Source: Porticoccus sp963974675 (GTDB lineage: Bacteria; Pseudomonadota; Gammaproteobacteria; Pseudomonadales; Porticoccaceae). From it: a stretch of DNA of 64,000 bases. Positions 34,887 to 44,151 of the stretch are shown one piece after another; position 1 is the first letter of the stretch; the number at the start of each line of letters is the position of its first letter. The stretch spans positions 1 through 64,000 of the forward strand of contig CAXBDQ010000003.1 in NCBI GenBank assembly GCA_963974675.1, read 5' to 3'. The notes beneath the pieces were generated by a model, which ran no database searches, was not told the origin of the DNA, and was given only the letters and a program-made list of their open reading frames with translations. A program made the translations under genes and the position numbers.

Positions 34887-35564
34887 GTGAATATTTCTAA
34901 ACAACGCTTATTGCAACGTATTGGTTATGATTTCAACGATTCTGATCTTTTTGAGCTTGCCCTAACCCACAGGAGTCATGGCTCACGCAACAATGAACGG
35001 TTGGAGTTTCTCGGTGATGCCGCTCTTAACTTTATTGTTGGACATGCTATCTTCCAACAGTTACCTGAGAGTAAAGAAGGTGAGTTAAGTCGATATCGTG
35101 CCAACTTGGTTAAAGGCGTAACCCTTGCAGAAATTGCCAATGAATTACAGCTTGGTGAGCATTTACATTTGGGTGGCGGTGAAATGAAAAGTGGAGGACA
35201 CCGTCGCGCCTCTATTCTTGCCGATACGGTAGAGGCTATTATCGGTGCGATCTATATTGATGGCGGTATGACATCTTGCGAAACCTGTGTTCTTCAGTGG
35301 TTTGATTCCCGCCTCGAAAATTTAGCCCAAAGTGGCCAGAAGGACGCCAAAACGAAACTTCAGGAATTTTTGCAGGCCCGCGGCTACTCATTGCCTCTTT
35401 ATGAGGTTGTTGATATTTCAGGGGAAGCACATAGCCAGGCATTCACAGTAGAATGTCATGTTGAAGGCTTAAAAAAACCCACAAAAGGGGAAGGCAGCAG
35501 CCGTAGAAATGCTGAAAAACAAGCCGCTGAAACGGCATTGAAAGGATTGCTAAATGAACGATGA
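34887..35564 (+). CDS. rnc: Ribonuclease III
   Basis: RNase III cuts double-stranded RNA in rRNA processing and mRNA control. The 225-residue protein has the catalytic signature NERLEFLGDAALNFIVG, a second acidic site in ADTVEAIIGAIYIDGG, and a C-terminal dsRNA-binding domain (DAKTKLQEFLQARGYSLPLY onward). The start is GTG at 34887. The 3' end overlaps era by 11 bases, so the two are translationally coupled. In E. coli RNase III cleaves the leader of its own operon; no such leader was identified here. Confidence 0.97.
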   Translation: MNISKQRLLQRIGYDFNDSDLFELALTHRSHGSRNNERLEFLGDAALNFIVGHAIFQQLPESKEGELSRYRANLVKGVTLAEIANELQLGEHLHLGGGEMKSGGHRRASILADTVEAIIGAIYIDGGMTSCETCVLQWFDSRLENLAQSGQKDAKTKLQEFLQARGYSLPLYEVVDISGEAHSQAFTVECHVEGLKKPTKGEGSSRRNAEKQAAETALKGLLNER

Positions 35565-36456
35565 TAGTCAAAAACAGTTCTGCGGTTATGTGGCTATTGT
35601 GGGCAGACCAAATGTGGGTAAATCCACATTGCTCAATCATCTTTTGGGTCAAAAAATTAGTATTACTTCTCGAAAGCCCCAGACAACAAGGCATAATCTG
35701 TTGGGCATCAAAACAGAGGCAGACACCCAGCTTATTTTTGTTGATACCCCAGGGCTGCATAGCAACCAACCTAAAGCAATTAACCTCTACATGAATCGTG
35801 CTGCTGAAAGTGCTATTCGTGATGTTGATGTGGTGGTGTTTGTTGTTGATCGAAATGTTTGGGGTGAAGCTGATGAAAAGGTGGCCGAAAAGGTTTTTAA
35901 ATCTGGGGTGCCTGTGATTATTGCCATTAATAAACTTGATAAATTAGAAAGTAAGACGGATTTACTTCCTCATATTGAAATGCTATCCAAACAGTTTCCC
36001 GGTGCTCAGTTAATTCCTGTGTCGGCATTACAGGGGCAACAATTGGCAGAACTCGAATCTGCGATTCAAAAATATATTCCGGAGGCTATCCACTATTTTC
36101 CCGAAGAGCAGATTACCGATCGCAGTCAGCGCTTTCTCGTTGCGGAGTTAGTCCGTGAAAAAATTACTCGCCAGCTGGGGGCAGAAGTGCCCTATGAGGT
36201 TGCTGTTGAAATTGAAGTATTCAAATACGAAGGGAAAGTTTGTCATATCAATGCGCTGATTTTGGTGGAGCGTGAAGGACAGAAAAAAATTATTATTGGG
36301 GACAAGGGTAGCCGTTTGAAAAAAATAGGCCAGGATGCACGGCTCGATATGGAACGTCTTTTGGGCAGTAAAGTGATGCTTAATCTCTGGGTAAAAGTTC
36401 GACGAGGTTGGTCCGATGATGAGAGAGCCCTTCGTAGTCTAGGATATGAAGAATAG
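35554..36456 (+). CDS. era: GTPase Era
   Basis: Era binds the 3' end of 16S rRNA and helps 30S subunit maturation. The 300-residue protein has G1 GRPNVGKST, G3 DTPG, G4 NKLD, and a C-terminal KH domain (IIIGDKGSRLKKIGQDARLD, then the ending WVKVRRGWSDDERALRSLGY). Length is typical. It overlaps rnc and is followed 37 bases later by recO, as expected. Confidence 0.98.
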   Translation: MNDDSQKQFCGYVAIVGRPNVGKSTLLNHLLGQKISITSRKPQTTRHNLLGIKTEADTQLIFVDTPGLHSNQPKAINLYMNRAAESAIRDVDVVVFVVDRNVWGEADEKVAEKVFKSGVPVIIAINKLDKLESKTDLLPHIEMLSKQFPGAQLIPVSALQGQQLAELESAIQKYIPEAIHYFPEEQITDRSQRFLVAELVREKITRQLGAEVPYEVAVEIEVFKYEGKVCHINALILVEREGQKKIIIGDKGSRLKKIGQDARLDMERLLGSKVMLNLWVKVRRGWSDDERALRSLGYEE

Positions 36457-36493
36457 CCCCGCTTTAATCGTGAATTAAGGTAAGTTTGTTCCC

Positions 36494-37231
36494 ATGCAAA
36501 TTGAAGCTGAACCTGCCTTTGTTCTTCATTCTCGTCCCTATCGAGAAACCAGTCTCTTAGTGGATTTATTTTCACGTCATTATGGGCGGTTTCGTGCGGT
36601 AGCAAGAGGGGCACGAGGTACTAAAAAAGGGACCAAATCCCTAAACCCCTACACCCCTATGCTTATTAGCTGGTCGGGGAAAACTGACCTAAAAACCCTC
36701 GGAAATGTTGAACAATCCGGTGCACCATTGCTGTTGACAGGCGATAATCTTTATTGTGGTTTTTACCTCAACGAATTATTAATACGTTTATTAGCCGAAA
36801 ACGACCCCCATGAAAAATTGTTTGATATCTACTTCAATGTATTAACTAAACTCGCGGGTCAAGGGCCTGTCGAACCTAGTTTGAGAATGTTTGAATTCAG
36901 TTTACTTGAAGAAATGGGTTATGCCCTTGTACTTGATACGGATGCAGAATCTGGTGAGCCTATCCTTGCTGAACGGCAGTATTGGTTTGAACCGACAAGG
37001 GGGTTTACCTTGAGACAAGATGTCAGAACACCCTCTAATGCTCCTAACTGGTTTCAAGGTAGTGAGCTGTTAGCTATAGGTGTTGGTGATTATAAGGCAG
37101 GATCAATAGCTGCTGCGGCCAAACGATTGATACGTTTGGCACTACAACCACACATAGGGGAAAAACCCCTGTTGAGCAGAGGATTGTTCGCACGAAGTGT
37201 GGCTACAGGAATAAATGATAATTCAGCCTAG
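36494..37231 (+). CDS. recO: DNA repair protein RecO
   Basis: RecO acts with RecR to load RecA on SSB-coated single-stranded DNA in gap repair. The 245-residue protein has the N-terminal OB fold (PAFVLHSRPYRETSLLVDLFSRHYGR) and the helical C-terminal region with CGFYLNELLIRLL. No zinc-finger cysteines are seen, as in E. coli RecO. In the classical order pdxJ follows; here only about 100 bases separate recO from acpS, so pdxJ is absent at this place. Confidence 0.93.
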   Translation: MQIEAEPAFVLHSRPYRETSLLVDLFSRHYGRFRAVARGARGTKKGTKSLNPYTPMLISWSGKTDLKTLGNVEQSGAPLLLTGDNLYCGFYLNELLIRLLAENDPHEKLFDIYFNVLTKLAGQGPVEPSLRMFEFSLLEEMGYALVLDTDAESGEPILAERQYWFEPTRGFTLRQDVRTPSNAPNWFQGSELLAIGVGDYKAGSIAAAAKRLIRLALQPHIGEKPLLSRGLFARSVATGINDNSA

Positions 37232-37256
37232 TTCGATTCTATCTATTCAACGTAAA

Positions 37257-37274
37257 ACCTCGAGACGTCGAGGT
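37257..37274 (+). other. Short hairpin between recO and acpS
   Basis: ACCTCGA at 37257-37263 pairs with TCGAGGT at 37268-37274 around a GACG loop. There is no U-run after it, so it is not a standard terminator. It lies in the 100-base gap where pdxJ might be expected. Confidence 0.4.
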
Positions 37275-37330
37275 ACGTCAATGTTCGGCCTAAAATTTGT
37301 CTCAACACACAAAGCTCCTGGAGTGTGCCC

Positions 37331-37711
37331 ATGATTATCGGTATAGGGACAGACATTGTTCAGATAGACAGAATTAAACGTGTATATGAACGTCAGGGAC
37401 ATCGCTTTGTAGAGCGAGTTTTATGTCCATCTGAATTTAGTATTTTCGAAAAAAAGAAACAATCAATTCCGTACTTGGCTAAGCGCTTTGCAGCAAAAGA
37501 AGCCGCCAGTAAGGCCTTGGGGACAGGTATCGGACCTGTTTCGTGGCAAGATATGGAAATTAGTAACAACAGTAGTGGTGCGCCAATATTGCGTCTAAAG
37601 GGTGCCGCAAAAGAAAGAATGGAGTTAATTGGCGCACATCAAATATCTATTAGCCTGTCTGACGAACTTGATTATGCTGTTGCGTTTGTTGTCCTCTCAT
37701 CAGCTCTCTAG
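37331..37711 (+). CDS. acpS: Holo-[acyl-carrier-protein] synthase
   Basis: AcpS transfers 4'-phosphopantetheine from CoA to acyl carrier protein. The 126-residue protein has the metal-binding start IGIGTDIVQIDRI and the AKRFAAKEAASKALGTGI motif. The ATG at 37331 is chosen because it gives the usual MIIGIGTD start and has GGAG at 37320-37323 with a 7-base spacer. The GTG at 37325 is less likely. It ends the lepA group. The following 263 bases hold no recognisable gene. Confidence 0.96.
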   Translation: MIIGIGTDIVQIDRIKRVYERQGHRFVERVLCPSEFSIFEKKKQSIPYLAKRFAAKEAASKALGTGIGPVSWQDMEISNNSSGAPILRLKGAAKERMELIGAHQISISLSDELDYAVAFVVLSSAL

Positions 37712-37974
37712 GCGTCATCTTTAGTGTACTTCGTATGTATGATAATAATTGAAACATGGTGACAACAGAAAACTTTTTGATTGAAACAGTCACTTTGCCC
37801 TTTAAATTCAATAACTAATTCATAGGTGATTATTATTAATCTATCTTGTTCATAGGCCTCATTTCCAAGACAAACATTAGAGCCGCAAGATACACTATGT
37901 CCTTTGCTAACTCTTTGTTCTTAACATAGCTTATTAAACAACGCTTTTAAATGTACACCTGGGTCTAAAAATTA

Positions 37975-38862
37975 ATGATGTATCCAACTATTGAATCCTG
38001 TGTGGGCGAAACACCACTGATCAAACTGCAGCGGTTACCGGGCAATACCAGTAATACACTATTGGTAAAGCTTGAGGGTAATAATCCAGCTGGGTCTATA
38101 AAAGACAGGCCTGCCATGAGCATGATTCAACATGCTGAAGCACGAGGTGATATTCATTCAGGAGATACACTGATTGAAGCCACCTCTGGAAATACCGGAA
38201 TAGCTCTAGCGATGGCTGCTGCTATCAAGGGTTATAATATGGTATTGATCATGCCTGAAAATTGTACTGAAGAGAGAAAAGCTGCCATGCGTGCATATGG
38301 GGCAGAACTGATTTCAGTCAGTAAAGAAGCCGGTATGGAAGGTGCTAGAGACTTAGCTAAGTCTATGGAAGCTGGCGGTAAGGGTAAAGTCCTCGATCAA
38401 TTTGCTAATACCGATAATCCGTTGGCTCATTTCGAGCATACGGGGCCGGAAATTTGGCGCCAAAGTCATGGTAATGTGACGCATTTTGTCAGTTCTATGG
38501 GCACCACCGGTACCATTATGGGTGTCTCTCGTTACCTAAAATCAAAAAATCCAGACATTCAAATTGTTGGATTACAGCCAGAGGATGGCGCCAGTATTCC
38601 TGGTATCAGGCGTTGGCCTAAGGAATATCTGCCTAGTATCTTTGATTCTTCACGTGTTGATCGATTGATGGATATGGGACAGCTAGAGGCGGAGCAATGC
38701 ATGCGTGCCCTAGCCTCTAAAGAAGGAATATTTTGTGGTGTGTCTTCAGGTGGTGCTGTCGCTGGTGCGTTAAGGTTGTCCAAAGAAGTTGAAAATGCGG
38801 TCATTGTCGCGATTATCTGTGATAGGGGAGACCGGTACCTTTCTTCAGGTATTTACCAGTAG
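37975..38862 (+). CDS. cysM: Cysteine synthase B (O-acetylserine sulfhydrylase)
   Basis: CysM makes cysteine from O-acetylserine and sulfide or thiosulfate. The 295-residue PLP enzyme has the cofactor lysine in NPAGSIKDRPA, the substrate loop EATSGNTGIALA, and the phosphate-binding GTTGT. The sequence resembles the CysM type (EDGASIPGIRRWP, FCGVSSGGAVAGAL) more than CysK. Tandem ATG codons lie at 37975 and 37978. In Pseudomonas the order is cysM-rlmD-relA-mazG; here rlmD is missing. A weak hairpin near 38910-38935 (GGGT/ACCC core) might end transcription. Confidence 0.95.
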   Translation: MMYPTIESCVGETPLIKLQRLPGNTSNTLLVKLEGNNPAGSIKDRPAMSMIQHAEARGDIHSGDTLIEATSGNTGIALAMAAAIKGYNMVLIMPENCTEERKAAMRAYGAELISVSKEAGMEGARDLAKSMEAGGKGKVLDQFANTDNPLAHFEHTGPEIWRQSHGNVTHFVSSMGTTGTIMGVSRYLKSKNPDIQIVGLQPEDGASIPGIRRWPKEYLPSIFDSSRVDRLMDMGQLEAEQCMRALASKEGIFCGVSSGGAVAGALRLSKEVENAVIVAIICDRGDRYLSSGIYQ

Positions 38863-39044
38863 AAGTATACCGCTATGATAATGATTGACTACGGTTGATG
38901 ATCACTCTCTATAAGGGGGGTAAGCTCACCCGTTATGTTCATTAATTGGTATAAAAACTAAAAGATTTCTGGTCATCGAATGATTGATTTCACCCGTTCA
39001 CCCAGCAAGATGTTGGCCATTATTTATTGTTGATAAGGGCATTT

Positions 39045-41300
39045 ATGGTACAGGTCAGAGCTCATCATCCGCTCCAAGATAATGGGGAAATTAATATAGA
39101 GCAGTGGGTAGAAGATCTGATGGCCAGATGTTCTACCCATATTGTTAGTTCCGATGTGTTAGTCGATGCTTGTCATCTGGCTAAAACGTCGGAAGCTAAT
39201 CCTAATCATGAGAGTGATCAAATCTGGGCCGCTACGGTCAGTAGTTTTCATACCGGCCTGGAAATGGCCAGTATCCTTGTCGAACTCCACTTATTTGACC
39301 AAGACAGTTTAGTTGCTGCAATTTTGTATCGTGCAGTTAGAGAAGGGCGGTTATCTCTTCTTACCGTCAAGCAACAATACAGTGAAAATGTGGCCTCTTT
39401 GATTGAAAGTGTTCTCCAAATGGCGGTCATTAGTACGTTGAGAACGGATAGCGAGGACGACGTATTTGGTCGTGCAGCGGCTCAGCAGGCGATCAAGGTA
39501 CGAGAAATGCTCGTGTCTATCATTGATGACGTCCGGGTCGCTTTAATCAAAATTGCTGAGCGAACCTGTGCGATTTGGGCACTAAAAACAGCGACAAACG
39601 AAAAACGTTTACGCGTGGCTCGTGAAATTTTTGATGTTTATGCACCACTAGCTCACCGGTTAGGTATTGGTCAACTAAAGTGGGAGTTAGAAGATCTCGC
39701 TTTTAGGTATCTCGAAACTGATGAATATATGCGTATTGCCAGATTGCTGGATGAAAGACGGATGGACCGTCAGCTTTATATTGAAGAGTTAATCGATACA
39801 CTAGAAAAAGAACTGGATAAAGCGGGCATAAAGGGTGATATCGCCGGGCGAGCCAAGCATATTTATAGCATATGGAAAAAAATGCATCGTAAAGGTGTGG
39901 GGTTTTCGCAGATTTACGATATTCGGGCTGTCAGGGTATTGGTACCGACGGTAGCAGACTGTTATACGGTATTAGGGATTGTTCACAGCCAGTGGCAGAA
40001 TATTCCTAATGAATTTGATGATTATATCGCCTCACCCAAAGAAAATGGTTATCGATCCCTTCATACGGCAGTGATAGGACCCCATCGGAAAATTCTAGAA
40101 ATTCAAATACGCACGAAAGAAATGCATGACGATGCAGAGTACGGGGTTTGCCCTCACTGGCGTTATAAAGGAACGGATACTAAATCAACGGCCAACAGCT
40201 ATGAAGATAAAATTTCATGGTTGCGCCAAGTTTTAGAGTGGCATGAAGAGTTAGAGGACGGTCCCGTATCGGAATTATTGAGTCGCGACAATGCAACGGA
40301 TCGTGTTTATGTTTTTACCCCAGAAGGGCATGTGGTTGATTTGGCAGTGGGTTCTACGCCACTAGATTTTGCTTATAGGGTACATACGTCCGTAGGCCAT
40401 CGTTGTCGTGGGGCAAAGATAAATGGAAAAATTGTTCCTCTTAATACCCCCCTTCACACATCAGACCAAGTGATTATATTGACCGGAAAGCAAGAAGCTC
40501 CCAGTCGAGATTGGCTCTCGCCAGCACTCCATTACTTACATACTACTCGGGCTAGAGCAAAGGTGCAGCAATGGTTCCGCAAACAGAACCACGAAAAAAA
40601 TGCGCTGGAAGGCAAAGCCATTCTTGATCGTGAAATTCGACAGCTCAATGTTAAGCGTATCGATTTAGGGTCGCTTGCTGCAAAATTTAATAAGCACGGG
40701 ACAGAAGGTCTTTATGCTGCAATAGGCTCTGGCGATATCGGTATAGAGCAAGTCACCAATTCCATGATGTCGCAGTTAGACATAGAGCATAAATCAGAAA
40801 AACCAAAATTATCACCCGCAAAAGCCAGCCGTTATGCTGAATCTGAGGTTTATATCTATGGGGTAGGCAACTTACTGACCCATATATCAGGTTGTTGTAA
40901 ACCAATACCCGGTGATCAAATTAGTGGTTACATCACCCATGGCCGAGGTGTTTCCGTTCACCGAAAGGATTGCGGCAATTTATTACGTCTTCAAGCCAAG
41001 GAATCGAAACGCGTGCTTGAAGTCCATTGGGGCGTTGAGCCAAAACAAGCCTATCCCGTTAATATCCAAATGGATGCTTATGATCGATCAGGTTTACTTC
41101 GTGATGTTTCTTCAGTACTTGATAAAGTAGGTTTAAACGTACTAGCAATAAGAACAAAAAGTGCTCAAGGTCATGTAGGTGTCTCGGTACGAATGAAGAT
41201 TACTATAGAGCTTTCAACCATAGAACAGTTAAGCCGGGTCATGGCTCGTCTCAGAGAAATTCCTAATATGATACATGTTCAGCGATTGGATGAATCCTAA
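39045..41300 (+). CDS. relA: (p)ppGpp synthetase RelA
   Basis: RelA is the ribosome-associated enzyme that makes (p)ppGpp in amino-acid starvation. The 751-residue protein has a degenerate N-terminal hydrolase domain lacking the HD motif (FDQDSLVAAILYRAV), a synthetase domain with NEFDDYIASPKENGYRSLHT and EIQIRTKEMHDDAEYGV, a TGS domain (DRVYVFTPEGHVVDLAVG), a zinc-finger-like region with SGCCKPIPGD, and a C-terminal ACT domain. That makes it a synthetase only, like E. coli RelA. I prefer ATG 39045 to TTG 39027 because AAGGG lies a few bases upstream and the start MVQVRAHH fits the family. mazG follows 11 bases later. Confidence 0.97.
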   Translation: MVQVRAHHPLQDNGEINIEQWVEDLMARCSTHIVSSDVLVDACHLAKTSEANPNHESDQIWAATVSSFHTGLEMASILVELHLFDQDSLVAAILYRAVREGRLSLLTVKQQYSENVASLIESVLQMAVISTLRTDSEDDVFGRAAAQQAIKVREMLVSIIDDVRVALIKIAERTCAIWALKTATNEKRLRVAREIFDVYAPLAHRLGIGQLKWELEDLAFRYLETDEYMRIARLLDERRMDRQLYIEELIDTLEKELDKAGIKGDIAGRAKHIYSIWKKMHRKGVGFSQIYDIRAVRVLVPTVADCYTVLGIVHSQWQNIPNEFDDYIASPKENGYRSLHTAVIGPHRKILEIQIRTKEMHDDAEYGVCPHWRYKGTDTKSTANSYEDKISWLRQVLEWHEELEDGPVSELLSRDNATDRVYVFTPEGHVVDLAVGSTPLDFAYRVHTSVGHRCRGAKINGKIVPLNTPLHTSDQVIILTGKQEAPSRDWLSPALHYLHTTRARAKVQQWFRKQNHEKNALEGKAILDREIRQLNVKRIDLGSLAAKFNKHGTEGLYAAIGSGDIGIEQVTNSMMSQLDIEHKSEKPKLSPAKASRYAESEVYIYGVGNLLTHISGCCKPIPGDQISGYITHGRGVSVHRKDCGNLLRLQAKESKRVLEVHWGVEPKQAYPVNIQMDAYDRSGLLRDVSSVLDKVGLNVLAIRTKSAQGHVGVSVRMKITIELSTIEQLSRVMARLREIPNMIHVQRLDES

Positions 41301-41311
41301 GGCAGTATAAA

Positions 41312-42151
41312 ATGAAGTGTTCTCGTAACCAGCCTTACCAAGAAGCTCAGTACTCACTGGATGATCTTCTATACCTTATGCAACGACTTAGGGATCCGGC
41401 TACAGGATGCCCTTGGGATTTGAAACAGACGTTCAAAACTATCGTCCCCTATACTTTGGAGGAGGTCTACGAAGTAGTTGATACCATTGAACGTGAAGAT
41501 TACGCTCATCTGAAAGAAGAATTGGGGGACTTGCTGTTTCAGGTCATATTTTACAGTCAGATCGCTGAAGAACGATCTCTCTTTGATTATAGTGATGTCG
41601 TTTCAACCCTGGTTAAAAAACTGGTCTCTAGGCATCCTCATGTTTTTCCTATGGGCACATTAGCTAGTCAGCGTAATCCAAATGACAACTCATCGGATGA
41701 ATCGGCTATCAAGCAGACGTGGGAATCAATCAAAACGTCTGAGCGCAATGACAAGGGAAGGCATTCTATTCTGTCCGATATTCCCTCAAGTCTTCCTGCA
41801 TTAACTCGCGCGCAAAAACTGCAAAAAAGAGCGGCAACACATGGTTTTGATTGGCCATCTATCGATGGCGTGTTCAGTAAAGTTGAGGAAGAGACTGATG
41901 AATTGAAATGTGCTATTAGCCAAGGAAATCAAAAAGATATAGAGGAAGAGCTTGGTGATTTGATCTTTACAGTGGTCAATATGTGCCGGCATCTGGGGGT
42001 AGATGCGGAAACAGCTTTGCGTAAGTCATCGGGTAAATTTGAACATCGATTTCAGTATATAGAAGACCAAGTCAACGTTAACGGAAAAATGATTTCTGAA
42101 ACTAGCCTAAATGAACTGGACCGCCTTTGGGATGAAGCCAAGAAAATCTAG
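41312..42151 (+). CDS. mazG: Nucleoside triphosphate pyrophosphohydrolase MazG
   Basis: MazG hydrolyses NTPs and dNTPs to monophosphates and in E. coli counteracts (p)ppGpp accumulation. The 279-residue protein has two MazG domains. The first has CPWDLKQTFKTIVPYTLEEVYEVVD and HLKEELGDLLFQVIFYSQIA; the second has EEETDELKCAI and IEEELGDLIFTVVNMCRHLG. The repeated EELGDL motifs bind magnesium. The gene lies directly after relA, so the two are probably co-expressed. A 5-base stem (AGCCT/AGGCT, 42150-42169) after the stop may be a weak terminator. Confidence 0.96.
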   Translation: MKCSRNQPYQEAQYSLDDLLYLMQRLRDPATGCPWDLKQTFKTIVPYTLEEVYEVVDTIEREDYAHLKEELGDLLFQVIFYSQIAEERSLFDYSDVVSTLVKKLVSRHPHVFPMGTLASQRNPNDNSSDESAIKQTWESIKTSERNDKGRHSILSDIPSSLPALTRAQKLQKRAATHGFDWPSIDGVFSKVEEETDELKCAISQGNQKDIEEELGDLIFTVVNMCRHLGVDAETALRKSSGKFEHRFQYIEDQVNVNGKMISETSLNELDRLWDEAKKI

Positions 42152-42296
42152 CCTCACCCTCAAAAGGCTGGTATTTTCTTGTGATTACATGGATTTATGT
42201 GTAAGGTTTGCGACCGTTATTAATTGAACAATAAAGCATTCCTAAGATAGCTTGTTGCTATTACTCTTTTTACCCTCTGAAAACCGGAGATCATAG

Positions 42297-42950
42297 ATGA
42301 GAATTATTCTGTTAGGCCCACCCGGCGCTGGCAAAGGCACTCAAGCCACATACATTACTGAAAAATTTGGTATTCCTCAAATTTCAACAGGCGATATGCT
42401 GCGTGCTGCTGTTAAAGCCGGCACTGAATTAGGGTTGAAAGCCAAAGGTATTATGGCATCAGGTGGGCTAGTTTCTGATGACTTGATTATTGCATTGGTT
42501 AAAGAACGTATTCAGGAGCCAGATTGTGTGAATGGTTTCCTGTTCGATGGTTTTCCACGAACTATTCCACAAGCTGAAGCGCTCTTGGCTGAAGGTGTGG
42601 CCATTGATAAAGTGATTGAAATTCACGTGGCCGATCAAGAAATTATTGCCCGCTTAAGTGGTCGCCGTGTTCATGAGGATTCTGGCCGCGTATATCACAT
42701 TGCACATAATCCACCTAAGCAAGATGGTGTTGATGACGTGACAGGTGAAGCTCTGATTCAGCGTGAAGATGATCAAGAAGCAACTGTACGTAATCGTTTA
42801 GAGGTATACCACGACCAAACTAAACCTTTGGTTGATTTTTACCAAGGTTTATCAACCTCTCAACCAGATAATGCTCCAGCCTATGCTCGTATAGATGGTG
42901 TGGGACCTCTTGATGAGGTTCAGGCACGATTAGAGTCAGCACTGGCCTGA
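42297..42950 (+). CDS. adk: Adenylate kinase
   Basis: Adk interconverts ATP plus AMP and two ADP. The 217-residue protein has the P-loop GPPGAGKGTQA at the N-terminus, the AMP-binding IPQISTGDMLRAAV, the LFDGFPRTIPQA stretch, and a long-type LID region (SGRRVHEDSGRVYHIAHNPP). The LID has no zinc cysteines, as in E. coli. A separate promoter is likely in the 145-base gap after mazG, and a clear hairpin terminator follows. Confidence 0.98.
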   Translation: MRIILLGPPGAGKGTQATYITEKFGIPQISTGDMLRAAVKAGTELGLKAKGIMASGGLVSDDLIIALVKERIQEPDCVNGFLFDGFPRTIPQAEALLAEGVAIDKVIEIHVADQEIIARLSGRRVHEDSGRVYHIAHNPPKQDGVDDVTGEALIQREDDQEATVRNRLEVYHDQTKPLVDFYQGLSTSQPDNAPAYARIDGVGPLDEVQARLESALA

Positions 42951-42966
42951 TACTTCTAACTAATGC

Positions 42967-42996
42967 AAAATGGGCTCAAAAGAGTCCATTTTTTTT
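42967..42996 (+). terminator. Rho-independent terminator after adk
   Basis: AAAATGGGCTC (42967-42977) and GAGTCCATTTT (42982-42992) pair with one G-T wobble around an AAAA loop and lead into a T-run. It lies 17 bases after the adk stop and before hemH. Confidence 0.85.
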
Positions 42997-43022
42997 GCCT
43001 GAAGGAAACTGATTTTTTTGTG

Positions 43023-44000
43023 ATGAAAAAAACTGCCGTTATCCTAATAAACCTTGGTACTCCAGAAGCGCCTACTGCAGCTGGAGTTTCTCAATTCTTA
43101 AAATCTTTTTTATCTGATTACCGGGTCGTAGAAACACCGAAACTACCTTGGTGGTTCATACTGAGATGTATTGTTATTCCATTACGTGCAAAAAAAGTGG
43201 CGAAGGCCTATGAGGAAATTTGGTGGGAAGAGGGTTCGCCCATTCGAGTTATCAGTGCCCGTCAAGTTACAGCACTACAAAATAAATTGATGGCAGAAGG
43301 TGATACCAATGTACCACTTGTTGTCGGTGCTGTTACCTATGGCAATCCTTCACTGAAAGCGACCATTGCTGAGTTAGGCGCTCAGGGAGTAGAGCGGTTT
43401 GTTGTTGTACCTATGTACCCTCAGTATTCAGGTTCTACAACGGGAGCAATATACGATCAGCTGGCCGATATTACTCATAGTAGTAGGAATGTAGCAGATA
43501 TCACGACGATCAAGTCATTTTATGATGATCCCGCGTATATTGAATCTTTGGCCGACAGCGTGACTCGCCATTGGCAACAGCAGGGTAGAAAAGAAAAACT
43601 ATTGATGTCATTTCATGGTATTCCACAGGAATATGCAGATAAGGGTGATCCCTATTCAGAACATTGCTCCTACACAGCTAATGCGCTTGCTAATATCTTA
43701 GGGTTAAATACGTCTGATTGGGCAATGGGTTTTCAGTCTCGTTTTGGTCCAAAAAAATGGTTACAGCCTTACATCGATAAACAGCTTATTGACTGGGTAA
43801 GTGACGGTGTTAAATCTGTTGATATTATTAGCCCGGCTTTTACTGCCGACTGTCTTGAAACACTTGAAGAATTAAATATTGGTTACCGGAAGTTGTTTTT
43901 GGATGCCGGTGGTACGGAATACTCCTATATTTCATGTGTAAATGACTCACCATTATTTATAGATGCACTCTCAAAGCTGGTAAAAAAACGACTATATTGA
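43023..44000 (+). CDS. hemH: Ferrochelatase
   Basis: HemH inserts iron into protoporphyrin IX to make heme. The product (325 residues from this start) has the N-terminal INLGTPEAPT motif, the VPMYPQYSGSTTGA substrate region, the metal-site SFHGIPQEYADKGDPY with its conserved His, and the QSRFGPKKWLQPY and AFTADCLETLEEL stretches. A longer frame from 42963 would run through the adk terminator, so I use ATG 43023. The GTG just before it at 43020 is possible, with AGGAAA at 43003-43008 as ribosome site. Heme made here feeds the cytochrome and heme A genes elsewhere in the window. Confidence 0.95.
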   Translation: MKKTAVILINLGTPEAPTAAGVSQFLKSFLSDYRVVETPKLPWWFILRCIVIPLRAKKVAKAYEEIWWEEGSPIRVISARQVTALQNKLMAEGDTNVPLVVGAVTYGNPSLKATIAELGAQGVERFVVVPMYPQYSGSTTGAIYDQLADITHSSRNVADITTIKSFYDDPAYIESLADSVTRHWQQQGRKEKLLMSFHGIPQEYADKGDPYSEHCSYTANALANILGLNTSDWAMGFQSRFGPKKWLQPYIDKQLIDWVSDGVKSVDIISPAFTADCLETLEELNIGYRKLFLDAGGTEYSYISCVNDSPLFIDALSKLVKKRLY

Positions 44001-44042
44001 GATAAATTTCAATATATGGGTTAAATTCTCGTTAATTTGAGG

Positions 44043-44058
44043 AAAAACAATTGTTTTT
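44043..44058. promoter_or_regulatory. 16-base perfect palindrome upstream of the AT-hook protein gene
   Basis: AAAAACAATTGTTTTT is a perfect palindrome about 95 bases before the ATG of the histone-like gene, in very AT-rich DNA. It could be an operator or an AT-hook target, allowing autoregulation. This is only a suggestion; AT-rich palindromes also arise by chance. Confidence 0.35.
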
Positions 44059-44151
44059 GTGGAAAAAAATATATTATTGCATAAACTTTAGACAAGTTTA
44101 ATTTTCCACTTTAAGTCCAAAACTAAGTATCCCTAAATAATAAGGAGAAAC

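Noticed and set aside
42963..43022. Upstream extension of hemH
   Set aside because: It would translate through the adk terminator hairpin. The family N-terminus begins at 43023.
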